The notes: a model not told the origin generated them from the sequence alone. A stretch of DNA of 64,000 nt from Blastobasis lacticolella (GCA_905147135.1 LR990040.1:25805857-25869856), one strand, 5' to 3'; numbered from the stretch's first letter, positions 23,010 through 34,975 are shown. A program made the numbers and translations.

Positions 23010-24663
23010 TATATATGATAACCTTACGGGGTTACAAAGACTGACAGCGGTATATCAAGGAATATACCTAGTTATCTTGCCAGGCCAAGGCAAGCTTAGG
23101 GAACCTTGGGGATCAAGAATGCATCGACACCCTCTATCGTGGTACTTCCTGGAGCACGTGAAAGGAGGCAGGAACACATTAAAAGGTGCTAGTCTGGACA
23201 AAGGTTCAGCTAGGGGACTGGCTCCTTTGTGACCCACTTCAGGGGGCTCAACTTGCCGTCCTATAATTAAATTATATTTTTATTATATCACTCGAATCAT
23301 TGCCATTGACGTAGTGGAGTTTTATTGCAAGTTTATGTCATCTCATCTTACATAAACACTAGAGAGCGATTAACATCACAGTTTAAGGCATTTATAAACC
23401 AATCATCAAACCCGAATCTCATAAAATTAAATAGACTGTCGTTGACGGTCTTTGTTCACCTATTTTATATAGGACTCACATACGACGGTGAGACCGCTTC
23501 ATGTTATGCGCGAGGCGCATTACCACGTTTAGTTTCACAAGGAAAGATTCTCAAGTAGGAATTTAGAAAACACGTGGCACTTTAATAGCATAACAGCAAT
23601 TTTTTTTTTGTGAAAGCAATAAATGACGTCACTCGAATCGCTTTAATCACCGAATTCTTGACTATGATTCAATGTGACAATTTACTCACAAAGAGAAGAA
23701 ATAATCGAGTTTTGAATATATTCCAATGTGGGGATTGAAAAATAAAACAGTAAGAAATGCAGTATATTGATACAAATACTAAGCTAGGATTAGATTGCGA
23801 TTAAGCGACGATAGAACACACAATGAATAGCACAACCAGAATGTTATTAAGTATAATCTTTACAGTCAATTTAGCTTCTAAGAGCTCTTATAGCTAATGG
23901 ATTAATACAATCAATATCACTGGTTAGTTATATAAGAAAACAAAATATATAACGTTAGGAATATAAAAAAAGGCACATAATAATGGCTGTTAGGAACGTT
24001 GGAATGTCTTTTGAACGAATGCTTTAAAAAAGGAACATTCCTTTAAAAATCAGTCTCTTGTTGAGATCATTAGGTCAAGACCCTTATCACGGCGCTAGGT
24101 TGAGATCCACCGTTGTTTGGAGCTTTTGTTGTAGTTGTGAGTAACATTGGATTTGCAGTGGGTTCTTCAAGAAGAAGAAATTTTCTTGGTTCCAACATAC
24201 TTTTCTAAGTGCATACATTCGTCGCGGCATTGAATAATCTTAAAGTCACAATGTTTAATCATGTAGACAAAAATGTGAGTATGTTATTGAGTTAATTTTT
24301 CAATTACGTTACAATTTTACGAGCGGAACCTATTGAATATCAAGTGATAGATACAATTCTCTTAAAATCATGTGAATTATGTTAAATGAACTTGTATATT
24401 CAGGTTGTTGAAATTACGCCATCTGCCGTATTTCTGTCGTACTTTCAGACATGGAGGTTTGACTTACAATGACAGTTCAAGCAAACGCCGCTAGATGGCG
24501 TATGATTTTAGGTTGTTTTCTCGTGTGAAAGGAAATTCAGGCTCTTTACAATCCAAAGACAATAACGTTGAAAATTGAGTTATATTTAAGAAACCGAAAT
24601 TTCTTTTTCGTGACTTATGTCTTACTCTTTGCTAGTTAATAATAATTAATGATTTAATTATTG
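23010..24663. other. no gene seen, AT-rich
   Basis: 23016-23250 is GC-richer and repeat-like without a match in the window. A 77-codon frame (23325-23558) has no motif or splice support. An imperfect inverted pair (cgccatct at about 24419 and agatggcg at about 24493) is present. Nothing further is supported. Confidence 0.45.
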
Positions 24664-24897
24664 CAGAGATGAGAGACTTGTTGCTAGAAAAATATTGAAA
24701 GTAATGTGGCAAAACTAGTGATTTGCTTCAAATTTGGGTCAGGCGTTAATATATACAATCAACTGGCAAAGAAACTCAACGGCAGCAATTTAGAGATACT
24801 CAAAAAAAAATTTTGGACCTCTATTACGGATCCAAAGTCATTGAAGACCGGCTTTTATCATCAGCGGGTTTGGAAAAATTATACTGACATACCCTAA
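24664..24897 (+). pseudogene. broken paralogue of the cysteine-rich exon at 25.7 kb
   Basis: A splice-acceptor-like tract ending attgcag (24660-24666) precedes sequence that aligns with 25735-25990. Shared landmarks are a Cys-Cys pair codon position (24684-24689), the motif ICFK followed by Gly-x-Gly (about 24720), then a helix with AK-LN-SN-E and Lys-Lys. A TAG follows the Cys-Cys pair here, and the first exon with a signal peptide is not found upstream. A tandem duplication about 1.07 kb apart followed by decay explains it. Confidence 0.55.
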
Positions 24898-25542
24898 TTA
24901 TCTAAAATGATCGAAAAGGTTTTATTTGCATAATTTTGTATCAACAATCCTTTGATCCATTTTTGAAACAATCTCTTATTTACCTCATACACCTAAAAAG
25001 TTAATTTCCATAAAGGTAGGTTGGCATGACGTCGAATCGAGTACAAGCTTGGCTTAATTGTCCAAAGATAGCGATTGGTGAGTTCAAAGCGTTTCTGGTT
25101 CTGCGACCTCAACTGAGGTAAACTATGATTATATTGTGAATATCGAATATCAATTGAATTATATAAGAATAAATAGTTTTAAACGTTGTTGTGTTTCGTT
25201 TATATGTTCCATGACGATTTAATCGAATGTTATCCTAAAAATAATTGTTTTCTGCCTAAAATACCAAATTTTGTAAGTCCTTTCTTCCTATGCAATTGCT
25301 AGTGATTACTAACGTTTAAATTCGTTTGTAACTTAAGCCATTGTATATTAAACCCATTATAGATTTCTGTAATGAACAGAAATTAATGTATGCAGCAACC
25401 CACCTCAATATCAGCATTGATAATAATAAATATCCTTTCTGGCCTCGTAGCCGTACGACGTCTTTTCGGAAGTAATATTCCAGTTTGTTAAATTTCAGAG
25501 TTAATTTTTCCGATTTTAGACAAAATCCTGTAAATCAACATT

Positions 25543-25836
25543 ATGATTAGAGTTGTGATACTCGCGACAATTACAATTATTATTATAGAACCCATTACGT
25601 CGCAATACCTCATCAGCCATCAGAAAACCCAAAAAACCTGTATACCTTTGGGACAACCTGTAAGTACATTTGGTCTTTTGAGGCGTGCAATTTACTCTCA
25701 ATAACTTCGAGTAACTAGTATCGTTATTTTCTAGTGCTTGACTTCGAAACTCCCTTGCTGCCCAGCTAGCTACAATAGAAACGCTACTGGACCGACAATT
25801 TGCTTCAAATTGGGAAGGGGGAAGGGGGAAGTGTGA
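25543..25836 (+). CDS. small secreted cysteine-rich peptide, two coding exons
   Basis: Coding exon A (25543-25659) starts at an ATG just after an acceptor (attttag, 25513-25519), so a 5' UTR intron is likely. It codes for an Ile-rich signal peptide of about 20 residues and ends at a strong donor (GTAAGT at 25660). Exon B (25735-25836) follows an acceptor (ttttctag) in phase 0. As read, the product has 72 residues with cysteines spaced C-x6-C-x6-CC-x13-C, the opening of an inhibitor-cystine-knot pattern. The frame ends in TGA at 25834 just after a run of five G (25824-25828). The +1 frame continues with a sixth Cys and a 60-codon helix-rich tail to 26060, so the G run may hide a frameshift. 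Cys-motif proteins of polydnaviruses also have an intron inside the motif. Clip-domain relatives are the alternative. Confidence 0.6.
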
Positions 25837-26062
25837 GTTCATTGGAAACATCGAAAACTTCGAGGAGTACATGAAGATAGCTAAGGATCTGAATAGCACG
25901 AATATTGAAGAACGGAAGAAAACATACTGCGCTTTTGTTTTGGGTCTCGGTGCAAAAACAAAGACAGACGTGAAGTCATCTCAATCACACGTCAGCGATT
26001 GCTCGAGCTTATTGTATTTCACTGTATGGAGTCTACATTTCTTATATAGAAGCGTACGTTGA
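25829..26062 (+). other. out-of-frame continuation of the cysteine-rich gene
   Basis: From the G run onward this frame codes for a Cys, then ENFEEYMKIAKDLNST, a second Cys and a basic tail, ending at 26060-26062. The broken paralogue at 24.7-24.9 kb carries the same helix motif in line with its own Cys exon. Its conservation there argues that the stretch was once coding. Whether the present gene reads it cannot be told from the sequence. Confidence 0.45.
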
Positions 26063-27740
26063 ATGGGCTTAAGTTTGTCTGTTTATGAAATGGAAGTAAT
26101 ATAAACCATCTGTGACATTTCACTGATTTTGTTGATCATCTAGTCAAAATCTACAGCGCAAGTCCAATAGCTCAGACGTTTCAAATGTAAATGTAGTTGA
26201 TAGTTACTTAACTTAAAAATTTCAGGTTGACTGACATTACGTTACATTATAAGATTTTGCTAACTTGTTACACTGAGTGAAATGTTTAGGCGCAACTTTT
26301 GCAGTAGTTAAACATTGTTTTTATTAATTTAAAAAGCAAAAGGTCTTTTAAAAATGTCATAAGTGTTGAAACTAGTGATTTTCTTTGATATTCATGTGCA
26401 TCTAATTACATTTGTTTCAAACCATAACTGACATAATGGAAGTCTGGAACAATCAGCTGCTGGAATAAAATTCATTTGACATTAACAATAACTGGCTCTT
26501 AGGCATTCCCAGAACAAAATACGACTGTAAGTCGTATTGCATCAAACTACATTTTAGGACAAATATGTGTCAACCGATAAATATATATTCGAATATATTT
26601 CAGGATAAACCCTAACATATATATTTTTAACCCTTAGTGTAAGTGAGTGACTAAAAAAGACGCGACCAACGGAAGGTTAAGATTTGATGTAAGTTTTTGT
26701 GGATGCGCATCAAATAATTTCCTAGTTATACTCAAGGAAGTTCCTGAAACGTGTTCCTACATCATAAAATGATATAAATTGTAAACTAAAAAACAAAGAA
26801 TGTCTTTCTCTGGCTTTCTGCCAGTCCTGATACTGCCAAGACGTCTGAAAGAAATTAATTGGGACTTGGGATTGTCCATTAGAGATTTCAATGCTATAAA
26901 ATGCTACGCTCGAGCGTCTGGAAAATACTTAACCTCAAAAATAAAGATTTTTTTACAATTCCTTAGTAGTTTTGAGTCTTATCTATAAGTCTCTTGATCA
27001 TAATTTTTTGTAAATGTCTTCAACGTGTAAAACAGTCACAAATAGCAAAAACTGACCTTTATCAAGTTATTTATCAGATTTTATACATTAGGCCATACCA
27101 CTTGGGCGCTGGTGGAATCACGTAGTAACATGGAGCTAGTATCATTTAATTGGCACATGGTAACGTATAATGCCTCGGCCATGCGGTTTTCTATTAATAG
27201 TTATACGGAGCAACGAGATCTATAAATTAATGCCGTCTACTACAGCGTCAGAGTGGCCAAAAATTTAGGTAACTTTTTAGGACTGTTCTCTTCTAAATTC
27301 CATTTCAATCAATTTGTTGATCAAGATGATAAATATAAAATATAGATGTTTTAGAATTTTTAAGTAAAAGGTATATAGTATCTATATATACTATATAGTA
27401 AACTTAGGTACGTTCACAACGCTTGCGTGGTATTGTACTGAGTTAAAAAAAATGGCGCGAAGCATTCTTTATTAAAAAATAATTAATTAATAGAACTAGA
27501 ATGTCTCAATCGTATCTTTTTTATTTAAAGTTAAAATAACATGAATACAAATAAATTTCGTTCTACAAAATGTCCAATAATTTATAGAGCTTAGGTCTAC
27601 ACTAGTACTAATTGACGCGAACTTGAGAGCGCGTTCATTCAACAGTTATTAAGAAAAAAATAAATAGTTCGAGACCAAACAACTGATTGCAATGTCACCC
27701 CAGTCGATTTTTTGTGTCTAGGAAAAATTCGCGCGCTTGC
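26063..27740. other. no gene seen, with small inverted repeats
   Basis: AT-rich. A perfect 9 bp inverted pair with a 3-base spacer lies at 26518-26538 (aatacgact / agtcgtatt), and a tatatagta/tactatata pair at about 27373-27400. A 62-codon frame at 26800-26988 has no support. Confidence 0.45.
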
Positions 27741-27744
27741 TGGG

Positions 27745-27751
27745 TATATAA
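27745..27751 (+). promoter_or_regulatory. TATA box of the small secreted peptide gene
   Basis: TATATAA, about 30 bases before an initiator-like ttagtt (about 27775) and about 80 bases before the donor of the non-coding first exon. Confidence 0.6.
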
Positions 27752-27775
27752 TGGACGGTAATTTTGTCTAGACTT

Positions 27776-28996
27776 TTAGTTTTTGCTATAATTTTATAGT
27801 GTTCACTTCAATCTCATATTCACGTAAGTTTTTTTTTTGTTTTATCGTAATTTGATGCCTTTCAATTTTGAAAATTTCGCTTTTTCGTTTTAAATGCTAC
27901 AAGGATGATTTTTGGGTTGCAGATAACTAGAAAATGGCCAGCCTGAAACTGTTTCTGTGCCTTATAATTTGCGCGGCAATTTTGATGGTAGTCCAAGCAA
28001 GACCAGCTGATTCGGTACGTTCAATTAAGGATCTAAGTTAATATTAACACAGGATTTCCGATGCATGAATTACAATCCGTATTTCATAGCCCGGAATTAA
28101 CCCTCTATAGTCTGGTTTTGAAATCCCACTCTTAATTAGTAGATTTCATACACATCTACACGGAAAAAAAAATATCGCTCTCGTCACGATGCAGTGAATC
28201 GTAAACAGAGTACCGTAATTATTACAAAATGGCTCCATTGACCTACCAGATACTCTACATACTGATAACTACGATCTAATTATTGTAAATTTGTCAATAT
28301 GTATAATGTTCGTACGAAAACGTTTCCTTACGGTGGTCAAACGGATCGTGATAATCACGATCCGCGTTCTCAGCGCCGTCACTCTTAACCTAATCGTTGA
28401 CATTCGTTTGCATCGTGATGATCGCGATGCAGTGAATTAAGCATATATTTATATTGTGTATAGTCACTCATGAATCGTGATGATTACAATACTGTTCAGT
28501 AATTTCGATTTTTAGGCGAGAGTAGAGCATACCTACGCTCGCGCTTAAGGCATGCAATTAGTAAAAAATAAATTATTAAACCTATACGTCTATAAACTTT
28601 GTAGCGCCAATTTTATAACTAAACTATTTTTTCTCAGATCCGTTATGAAACACGTTGGATAAAGACAAGCTCAGGTGCCATCTTCACAAAAATTCCGATT
28701 TCAAATATTTATCCTTCATCAGATGAATATGACGAGAATGAAAACGACCCTTATTTTTAAATAGTTAGACTTGGATCTCAACTAAAAGTATTAAATTCGT
28801 TATTTTTTCCAGGATTAAAGTCCTATTTTTAATATAGTAGATTATAGTAGTATTTGAATTAAGTATTCCAAAGAATTCCATTACTTTCAGACTTAATTAA
28901 ACAATGTGCTGTGAAGACATGTGATCTAAATTAATTATGTTCGCTGGATACTCATTTTTTACTATTTTTAAATAAATTCAGTGTTGTTCATGTGAT
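27776..28996 (+). CDS. small secreted peptide gene, three exons (CDS 27934-28014 and 28638-28760)
   Basis: A complete small gene. Non-coding exon 1 ends at 27823 (donor GTAAGT). Exon 2 starts at 27923 after gggttgcag, has its ATG at 27934, and ends at 28014 (donor GTACGT). Exon 3 starts at 28638 after tttttctcag and reaches TAA at 28758-28760. AATAAA lies at 28971 with a GT-rich stretch after it. The product has 67 residues: a signal peptide to about residue 22 (FLCLIICAAILMVVQA), then a 45-residue mature part with no Cys, basic and aromatic at its start (RYETRWIKT) and strongly acidic at its end (DEYDENEND). A secreted signalling, immune or virulence peptide is possible; I do not recognise the family. 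The reading frame is clean in both coding exons. Confidence 0.75.
28342..28364. repeat. perfect 11+1+11 palindrome in intron 2
   Basis: cggatcgtgat, one base, atcacgatccg. Related half-sites with atcgtgat lie at about 28410-28432 (gcatcgtgatgatcgcgatgc, one mismatch) and 28474, and a shared tail gatgcagtgaat occurs at about 28190 and 28425. The site could bind a dimeric protein. Confidence 0.6.
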
Positions 28997-29564
28997 GTTT
29001 TAGTTAAAAAATTTAAAAATTGTATAGAAAATGCCTATTTTTGGTACTTAACTACTGTCTGCGCGGGATTGGTTCCAGATGCGCGAGATGTGTTCCATAT
29101 GCGCAATGCACGGAATATGCTCAAAAATAATTACATAAAGTAATTTATTAATGAAAAAACCGACAGACAAAATTAACATCCGTACGCTGGTACAGTTTGG
29201 AGGAAAGAAGTACTCGCCTAACGATAGCTCGTGGGTTCGAGCTTTACCATGTGAAAATTAGTAGCAAGAGTGTCGGGTATATATTTTAGGAACCAGCAGA
29301 TTCTTGGATCTGGTCCAGTTATCATCCATTTTACGATCAATAATTCCTGGGTAAGAATAAATGTTTCTAATGTCTGGTCCAAAAAAATCCACATACCGAA
29401 ATCTCACACTGGAAAAAAAATATATCCTCAACTGTCATCAGTTATCACAATATGGCGGCTATTATCTTGGTGACAAAAGCTTGCTCATTCAAATAATTGT
29501 TTCTAAAAGTATTATCTATTATTAGTAATGTCATAGAGGAGATATATACATTAATATATATTTA
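28997..29564. other. no gene seen
   Basis: AT-rich spacer between the small peptide gene and the large repeat element. A 67-codon frame at 29270 has no support. Confidence 0.45.
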
Positions 29565-29627
29565 ATTTTCTTTGTTGCTTTTCATCATATCATCTTTGGG
29601 CGTTGCGTTCGTCATCACCGCTTCTGA

Positions 29628-30115
29628 TGTCGTCGCGTGAAGGAAAGGGGTGTATCAGGAGCATTGTCATCAAGGTGGTGATATCAGTATTAGGTCGTAT
29701 TCGTCCAGATAAATTAAAGAAAAGGTTCACATTTACTCCACTGTATTTATTCCATTTCATTTTTGCACATCACTTATAATTTCACTAGAATTCAGAGCGG
29801 TATTACAAATGTAGGCAGTTGAGGTAATTTACTTTCTTATTTCAAAGGTGATTTTAAAATTACTTTATTTTTAAACGTAAATAACACTTTCTATTAACGA
29901 ACTTCAAACGTAAACAAACGAAATGTGGAGACAGTTTCAAGACGCGTCACTCCTCGGCGGCGGTCGCGCCAAGAATGGCCGCCACTCGGCCCGAGTTGTG
30001 CCGTCGAGACTCTGTCAGCACGCCCCACCAGAGGGCGCACTCCCACTTCCGTTTCCATCGTCATGAGTCCGTACTATTGACCACATGACTCCATACTATT
30101 GACCGCGATCCGTCA
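29628..30115 (+). repeat. module L, copy 3 (488 bp, left end of element 1)
   Basis: Starts tgtcgtcgcgtg and ends gatccgtca. It carries the subfamily mark of an extra stretch (acttcaaacgtaaacaaacg, about 29900-29920), shared with the copies at 34.5 and 54.2 kb. The sequence continues into the internal region with cggccgtcctgctg. Confidence 0.85.
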
Positions 30116-30769
30116 CGGCCGTCCTGCTGTACACACGTCCTCGTGTGTAATCTGAAACATGAAAACAATAGTACAGTACTATATTCGCTCGGTCACTTCT
30201 GACCACAACACATCACCCAAATAAGTCTTATGAATCATGTGATTGGATCTATCACGACTGCATTAACCCACCAATTCTTCACATAAAACATACGTCCATT
30301 ATCATTTATCATACTAAACTTCTGTAGATTGAGAGATAACAACATCATCTTGTACATAAATTATTCTTTATAAGTTGCCGACATAAATTCAGCTACGACT
30401 TCAGTTCATTAGAGAGGCGTGACAAGGTATAACACCAGACTATGAACCGTATCACAATTACCACCAATGAAGAATGTTTAATCATCGTCACCAGTGTTTT
30501 CCCCTTGATGCTCTTGTTGAGTGGGAAACAAGCCCCAATCACAGAGCTCGCGTATCGTCCCCGACGTCCATTACTGTAGGTACTTAGATTCACTACAAAT
30601 ATGTGACATACCTACATCAAATTTTCAGTACTCAGCAAAAGACCCAATGTTACTTCGAGTGGGATTGAAACACTCCTTTAATAAATGCCATATGATTTTT
30701 GGTCATCCGTCAGCGCCATCCTAATTTAAAAAGAATAAGTAATGTTACCATACAGGAGAAATGACACAC

Positions 30770-30860
30770 AGGCGACGAACCACCACACGACGGACGCCAT
30801 CAGTCGGGCCGCCACGCAATCAGGCCGCCACGCAACCAGCCGCCACGCAACTGGACCTGC
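30770..30860 (+). repeat. GC-rich 16 bp tandem repeats, short array
   Basis: A few copies of a unit like gccgccacgcaaccag. The same unit is expanded to about seven copies in the forward arm at 44110-44230 and nearly lost in the reverse arm (about 52540). Confidence 0.7.
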
Positions 30861-31129
30861 ACACAAGCGAAATACCACACAGACTAGGTGCCACACAGGT
30901 TGGGTGTCACTCTGGTCAGTGCCACTCTAATCGTCAATCTATGAGTTTATTCAATATATATCCTGTGTCACGTCTACCATAGCACGATACAGGTAAGATG
31001 TCACACACGGGTAAATTTCACAAAGGCAAAATGCCACACATAAAAATGCCACACCGGCGAAATGCCATACAGGTAGAATGCCTCACAGGCTAAATGCCAC
31101 ACAGACTTAATGTCACACAGACTATGCCA

Positions 31130-31290
31130 CACAGGCGAAATGCCAAACAGGGGGATGCCACACAGGCGGGAGCCACACAGGCGGGAGCCACACAGGCGGG
31201 AGCCACACAAGCGGGAGCCACACAGGCGGGAGCCACACAGGCGGGAGCCACACAGGCGGGAGCCACACAGACGGGAGCCACACAGGCGGG
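31130..31290 (+). repeat. 15 bp minisatellite (about nine copies)
   Basis: Units of ccacacaggcgggag. Diverged copies extend upstream to about 30990. The open frames seen here on both strands are by-products of the 15-base period. Confidence 0.85.
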
Positions 31291-32959
31291 ACAAATAAAT
31301 AGAAGCTGTCTATAGATTCTCAGCTCGTGGTCAATCCTTCGACCAAATCTGTACTAAGTCAGTGATAGGTAACAGTCTATCTGCTATCATAACCCGTAAT
31401 AACGGTCTACGAGTTACACAACAAGTAATCGTCACAGATCCGAACAACTGTTTACGGTGTCATCTCTACAAAAACAACAAAATAAAATAAAATAAAAATA
31501 AACATTATTTCTACTGCCCAATATCAAAACTAAATCAGAAGTTTAATAATAAGAAGCTCTCACGTCTATTTGATACGCCAGTTATAGGTTACAATAGTTC
31601 ATTTGTTGCCACACCAAAACTAAACAAACAATAATCATCGTCATCGATTTTAACTGTTCGAACGAGTATACTCTATCTAGACTTTACGTTACGTTTAAGC
31701 TCCCATTTTGAAACCATTTAACAATGTTTGTAATAACGAAGGCATCCCATATCAAGCCGCTATCTAAAAAAAATTACAAAGTAAAATTTGCTATCTACAG
31801 CCACAACATCCGAGACTTTCGGGGCTCTTAGCCCAATGAGTCACACACATGACTCCCGGGTCACTCCAAGTCAGCCAAATAAATCTGGATGTTTGACCTC
31901 AACAACAATTCAGGTACTTAAAAACTTGTACTGGCAGAAGGATATGAAATCTCACCATTGCTTACACTATCTCATCTTACTGGCACAACAACAGAACTCA
32001 AAATAGTTACTTTATATCAGTAATCAAGGAAATTTCAGTACTCGAAGCTAAAAATAATTTATAAAACCGGCTATTGAACTATCACCAAAATATCTGGACT
32101 TTCTCATCATCGTTATCGTTCAACACTTTCTCACAAAGCTTAAAACAACTACCTGCTATTAGCCACGCTCCCATAGCCTCCATCAGGCCGGTAAGCAATC
32201 ATAAAACTCTCCCATAGGCTCCATTAGCCCACCATCACTGATAAAACACGATCACCTTCATCTGATGATGCAACAAATTTTGAGAAAACAAAACGATCAC
32301 ATAAGTCTCATAAAAACCTCGGCTCGATAGTCGTCACGTATTGGGTTAGCGTCTTAGATTGATCCGTCTAACAAAGTCTTTATCCAGGTCAAACTAAGTC
32401 ACATTGACTTAGTACACATGGTTTTCGGTCGAACTAAGTCACAGGTTTATCTTTGGTTACTCAAAACATAATTCGAAATTATCTACCGTCAATCAGTTCA
32501 CTTACTCGTGTTTACTTTTTTTTATCGTTAAATAACTTGATACTAATATAAAATTACGTTACTAACCAAACACTACCTTTTTTTTTTGTAGTATTAAAAG
32601 AAACGTATATCGGTGATCCCATTTTTACCGCGGATATCTTATCTCTCTATTCTACAACATTGGGAAACTACGACCACAATAACAAACATTATACTGAAAT
32701 ATGGAAAATTTCGTTCGAATTTCTCCTGTTAAATGTAAACAAACACGCTAATAATTTTTCTCTTTTTTTTCTCTCGATACATGTTTGCACCCTCCCGCTC
32801 GCATAGAAATCGCGGAGATCGCGGGGTCGTTATTGAATTTGCACATTCGAAGCCTATGTGAAGCCTATCCTATCTCTAAGACAACATCCTAAAGTACACC
32901 AGCTAATTGTTCCACAAACTCACTGCTACGGCATCCCTGCCACACTGTTATTATCAAAT

Positions 32960-33165
32960 ATTTACTTAATCAGCAATCTGGAACGACTTATGGTGACGGG
33001 AAAAGTCGAAGGCAAGAGACCCAGAGGCCGAAGACCGAAGAGATGGGTGGACCAAATATCCGAACGATTCATCGAAACCGATGGAGACATGCAGTTTACC
33101 GAGGATGTCAGGATCCTCAGCAGTGAGGCAACGATAAAGAAGAAGAAGTCAGTCAGCAGCAGCAC
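32960..33165 (+). pseudogene. captured C-terminal end of a LINE reverse transcriptase
   Basis: Codes for GKVEGKRPRGRRPKRW followed by an Asp/Ile-rich stretch and ends in (aag) repeats (about 33135-33147). The Gly-Lys-x-x-Gly-x-Arg-x-Arg-Gly-Arg-x-Pro-x-x-Arg-Trp motif is typical of the C-terminal end of RTE/Jockey-like reverse transcriptases of insects. The same piece lies in both palindrome arms (46580-46800; 49380-49560 and 50040-50255 on the minus strand), so it was captured before the elements multiplied. Confidence 0.65.
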
Positions 33166-34487
33166 CACCATAACTATGCTTACGTGCTCAATTTATAAAA
33201 ATAATAGCACTATGCTTTCCAAGTATTTCTTATTCTTGTTTTCTGATAACTGACGTGATGTTGGTAATACGTAAAATCATAGCGCACCATGTTTCAAGAT
33301 GGTAAAATAATCTTAGTTTAAATAACACTTTTTTACTTTAAACACTGTTTAACATTGGGACGGATTTAACATAATTCTTACTATTTTTGTGGAGTGATTT
33401 TTTTACTTAGTAACTTTCTATCAGACAGCCTACATTAATTGACATAGGTACCCGCAAAAGCTAACATTTATTAAACTTAGCAGTAGTTTTTGACATTTTT
33501 ACCAACAAATTGTAACACTGACGTAACTGACGTTGTTTATGTTTTGTTTACATTCTTTCTATTTGTAGTTTCACTAGAGATACAAATAAACCTGCCATTC
33601 TCTCTACTAAGGGTATCAATAGTGTTTCTGACAGAATACTTTTCTGAATTGTCAAAGTAAATAACTCCTAAAATCCGCTAGGCCTCTTCAGCACAGGTTT
33701 TTACTAAATAATAATTATGTATAGGACTCACCAGATAGAGAGGAACTGTTAATATCACATCATTTCTCAGTCATGTACACTCGCAGATTGTCTACCATCG
33801 TCCCATGTTGAAACAATCACGTTGAGGCTACCAGTCCAGCGTTGCATTCCAATGTTGTTCTCGTAGTTGAAGCGAACCGTTGTGCACCATTGTTATGCAA
33901 CATAAGAAAATAATTGTATTAGTAAAACAAAAATAAAAAAATAATATACACCGTTTTTAATTGTTTGATTTTATTTAATCTGCAGAAATCTAAGCAATTA
34001 ATTTACTTGTGGTGTCAAACCACACTGCTAAATGAATCTAAATCTAAGCGTTTACTTTAAAGTCATTGAATAAACTTTAGCTGGCTAATTTAGAACTACG
34101 CAAATTATTTAACTAACACAATTTTATATTTAAAAAGGAAAATATTTTACATGAGTAATCTAAATTAAAGTGTCAATATCCAGTGGTGCTCTCGAAAGCC
34201 CGGGGTCTGCCTTGACTATGACCCATTTGATACAGATGATTTGTTGTTTACTTTATAAATCCCCCAATCTTTCTGACGAAGTCTTTGTCTTATATCTCGG
34301 GGTGTTTGGACTCTTGGCTGCGCTTTGAACATGTTAAATCATGTTACATTTTAATGTAGGCAACTCAACTGGATCGAATAATCACCTTTCTTTTATTATT
34401 ACGCTTTCACGTAGCGTATCTACATTTTCTTTGTTGCTTTTCATCATACCATCTCTTGGGCGTTGCGTTCGTCATCACCGCTTCTGA

Positions 34488-34975
34488 TGTCGTCGCGTGA
34501 AGGAAAGGGGTGTATCAGGATCACTGTCATCAGGGTGGTGATATCAGTATTAGGTCGTATTCGTCCAGATAAATTAAAGAAAAGGTTCACATTTAGTCCA
34601 CTGTATTTATTCCATTTCATTTTTGCACATCACTTATAATTTCACTAGAATTCAGAGCGGTATTACAAATGTAGGCAGTTGAGGTAATTTACTTTCTTAT
34701 TTCAAAGGTGATTTTAAAATTACTTTATTTTTAAACGTAAATAACACTTTCTATTAACGAACTTCAAACGTAAACAAACGAAATGTGGAGACAGTTTCAA
34801 GACGCGTCACTCCTCGGCGGCGGTCGCGCCAAGAATGGCCGCCACTCGGCCCGAGTCGTGCCGTCGAGACTCTGTCAGCACGCCCCACCAGAGGGCGCAC
34901 TCCCACTTCCGTTTTCATCGTCATGAGTCCGTACTATTGACCACATGAGTCCATACTATTGACCGTGATCCGTCA
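34488..34975 (+). repeat. module L, copy 4 (488 bp, right end of element 1)
   Basis: Same length and subfamily as copy 3, in the same orientation. Ends gatccgtca followed by TATATATAT. Confidence 0.85.

Larger units (their letters stand above)
29565..34975 (+). mobile_element. large non-coding element with 551 bp direct terminal repeats (element 1)
   Basis: Two near-identical direct repeats (29565-30115 and 34424-34975), each made of about 63 bases plus a 488 bp module L, enclose 4.3 kb of internal sequence. The internal sequence recurs twice in inverted orientation at 43.4-53.2 kb. There is no gag, pol or transposase frame. Flanks are AT-rich (ttaa / TATATATA). Inside are a 15 bp minisatellite (31157-31290) and a captured LINE end (about 32960-33165). 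It could be a large LTR-retrotransposon derivative or a tandem product of a circular intermediate. Confidence 0.7.

Noticed and set aside
30393..30593. 66-codon minus-strand frame also seen at 43705-43905 and 52677-52859
   Set aside because: Shared only because the DNA is a repeat; frames differ by indels between copies and no motif is present.
31130..31290. CRISPR-like array
   Set aside because: Repeats are directly adjacent without spacers, and the setting is a eukaryotic transposon.
31001..31315. Cys-rich and Pro-rich repeat proteins on both strands
   Set aside because: Produced by a 15 bp minisatellite; all frames stay open because the period is a multiple of three.
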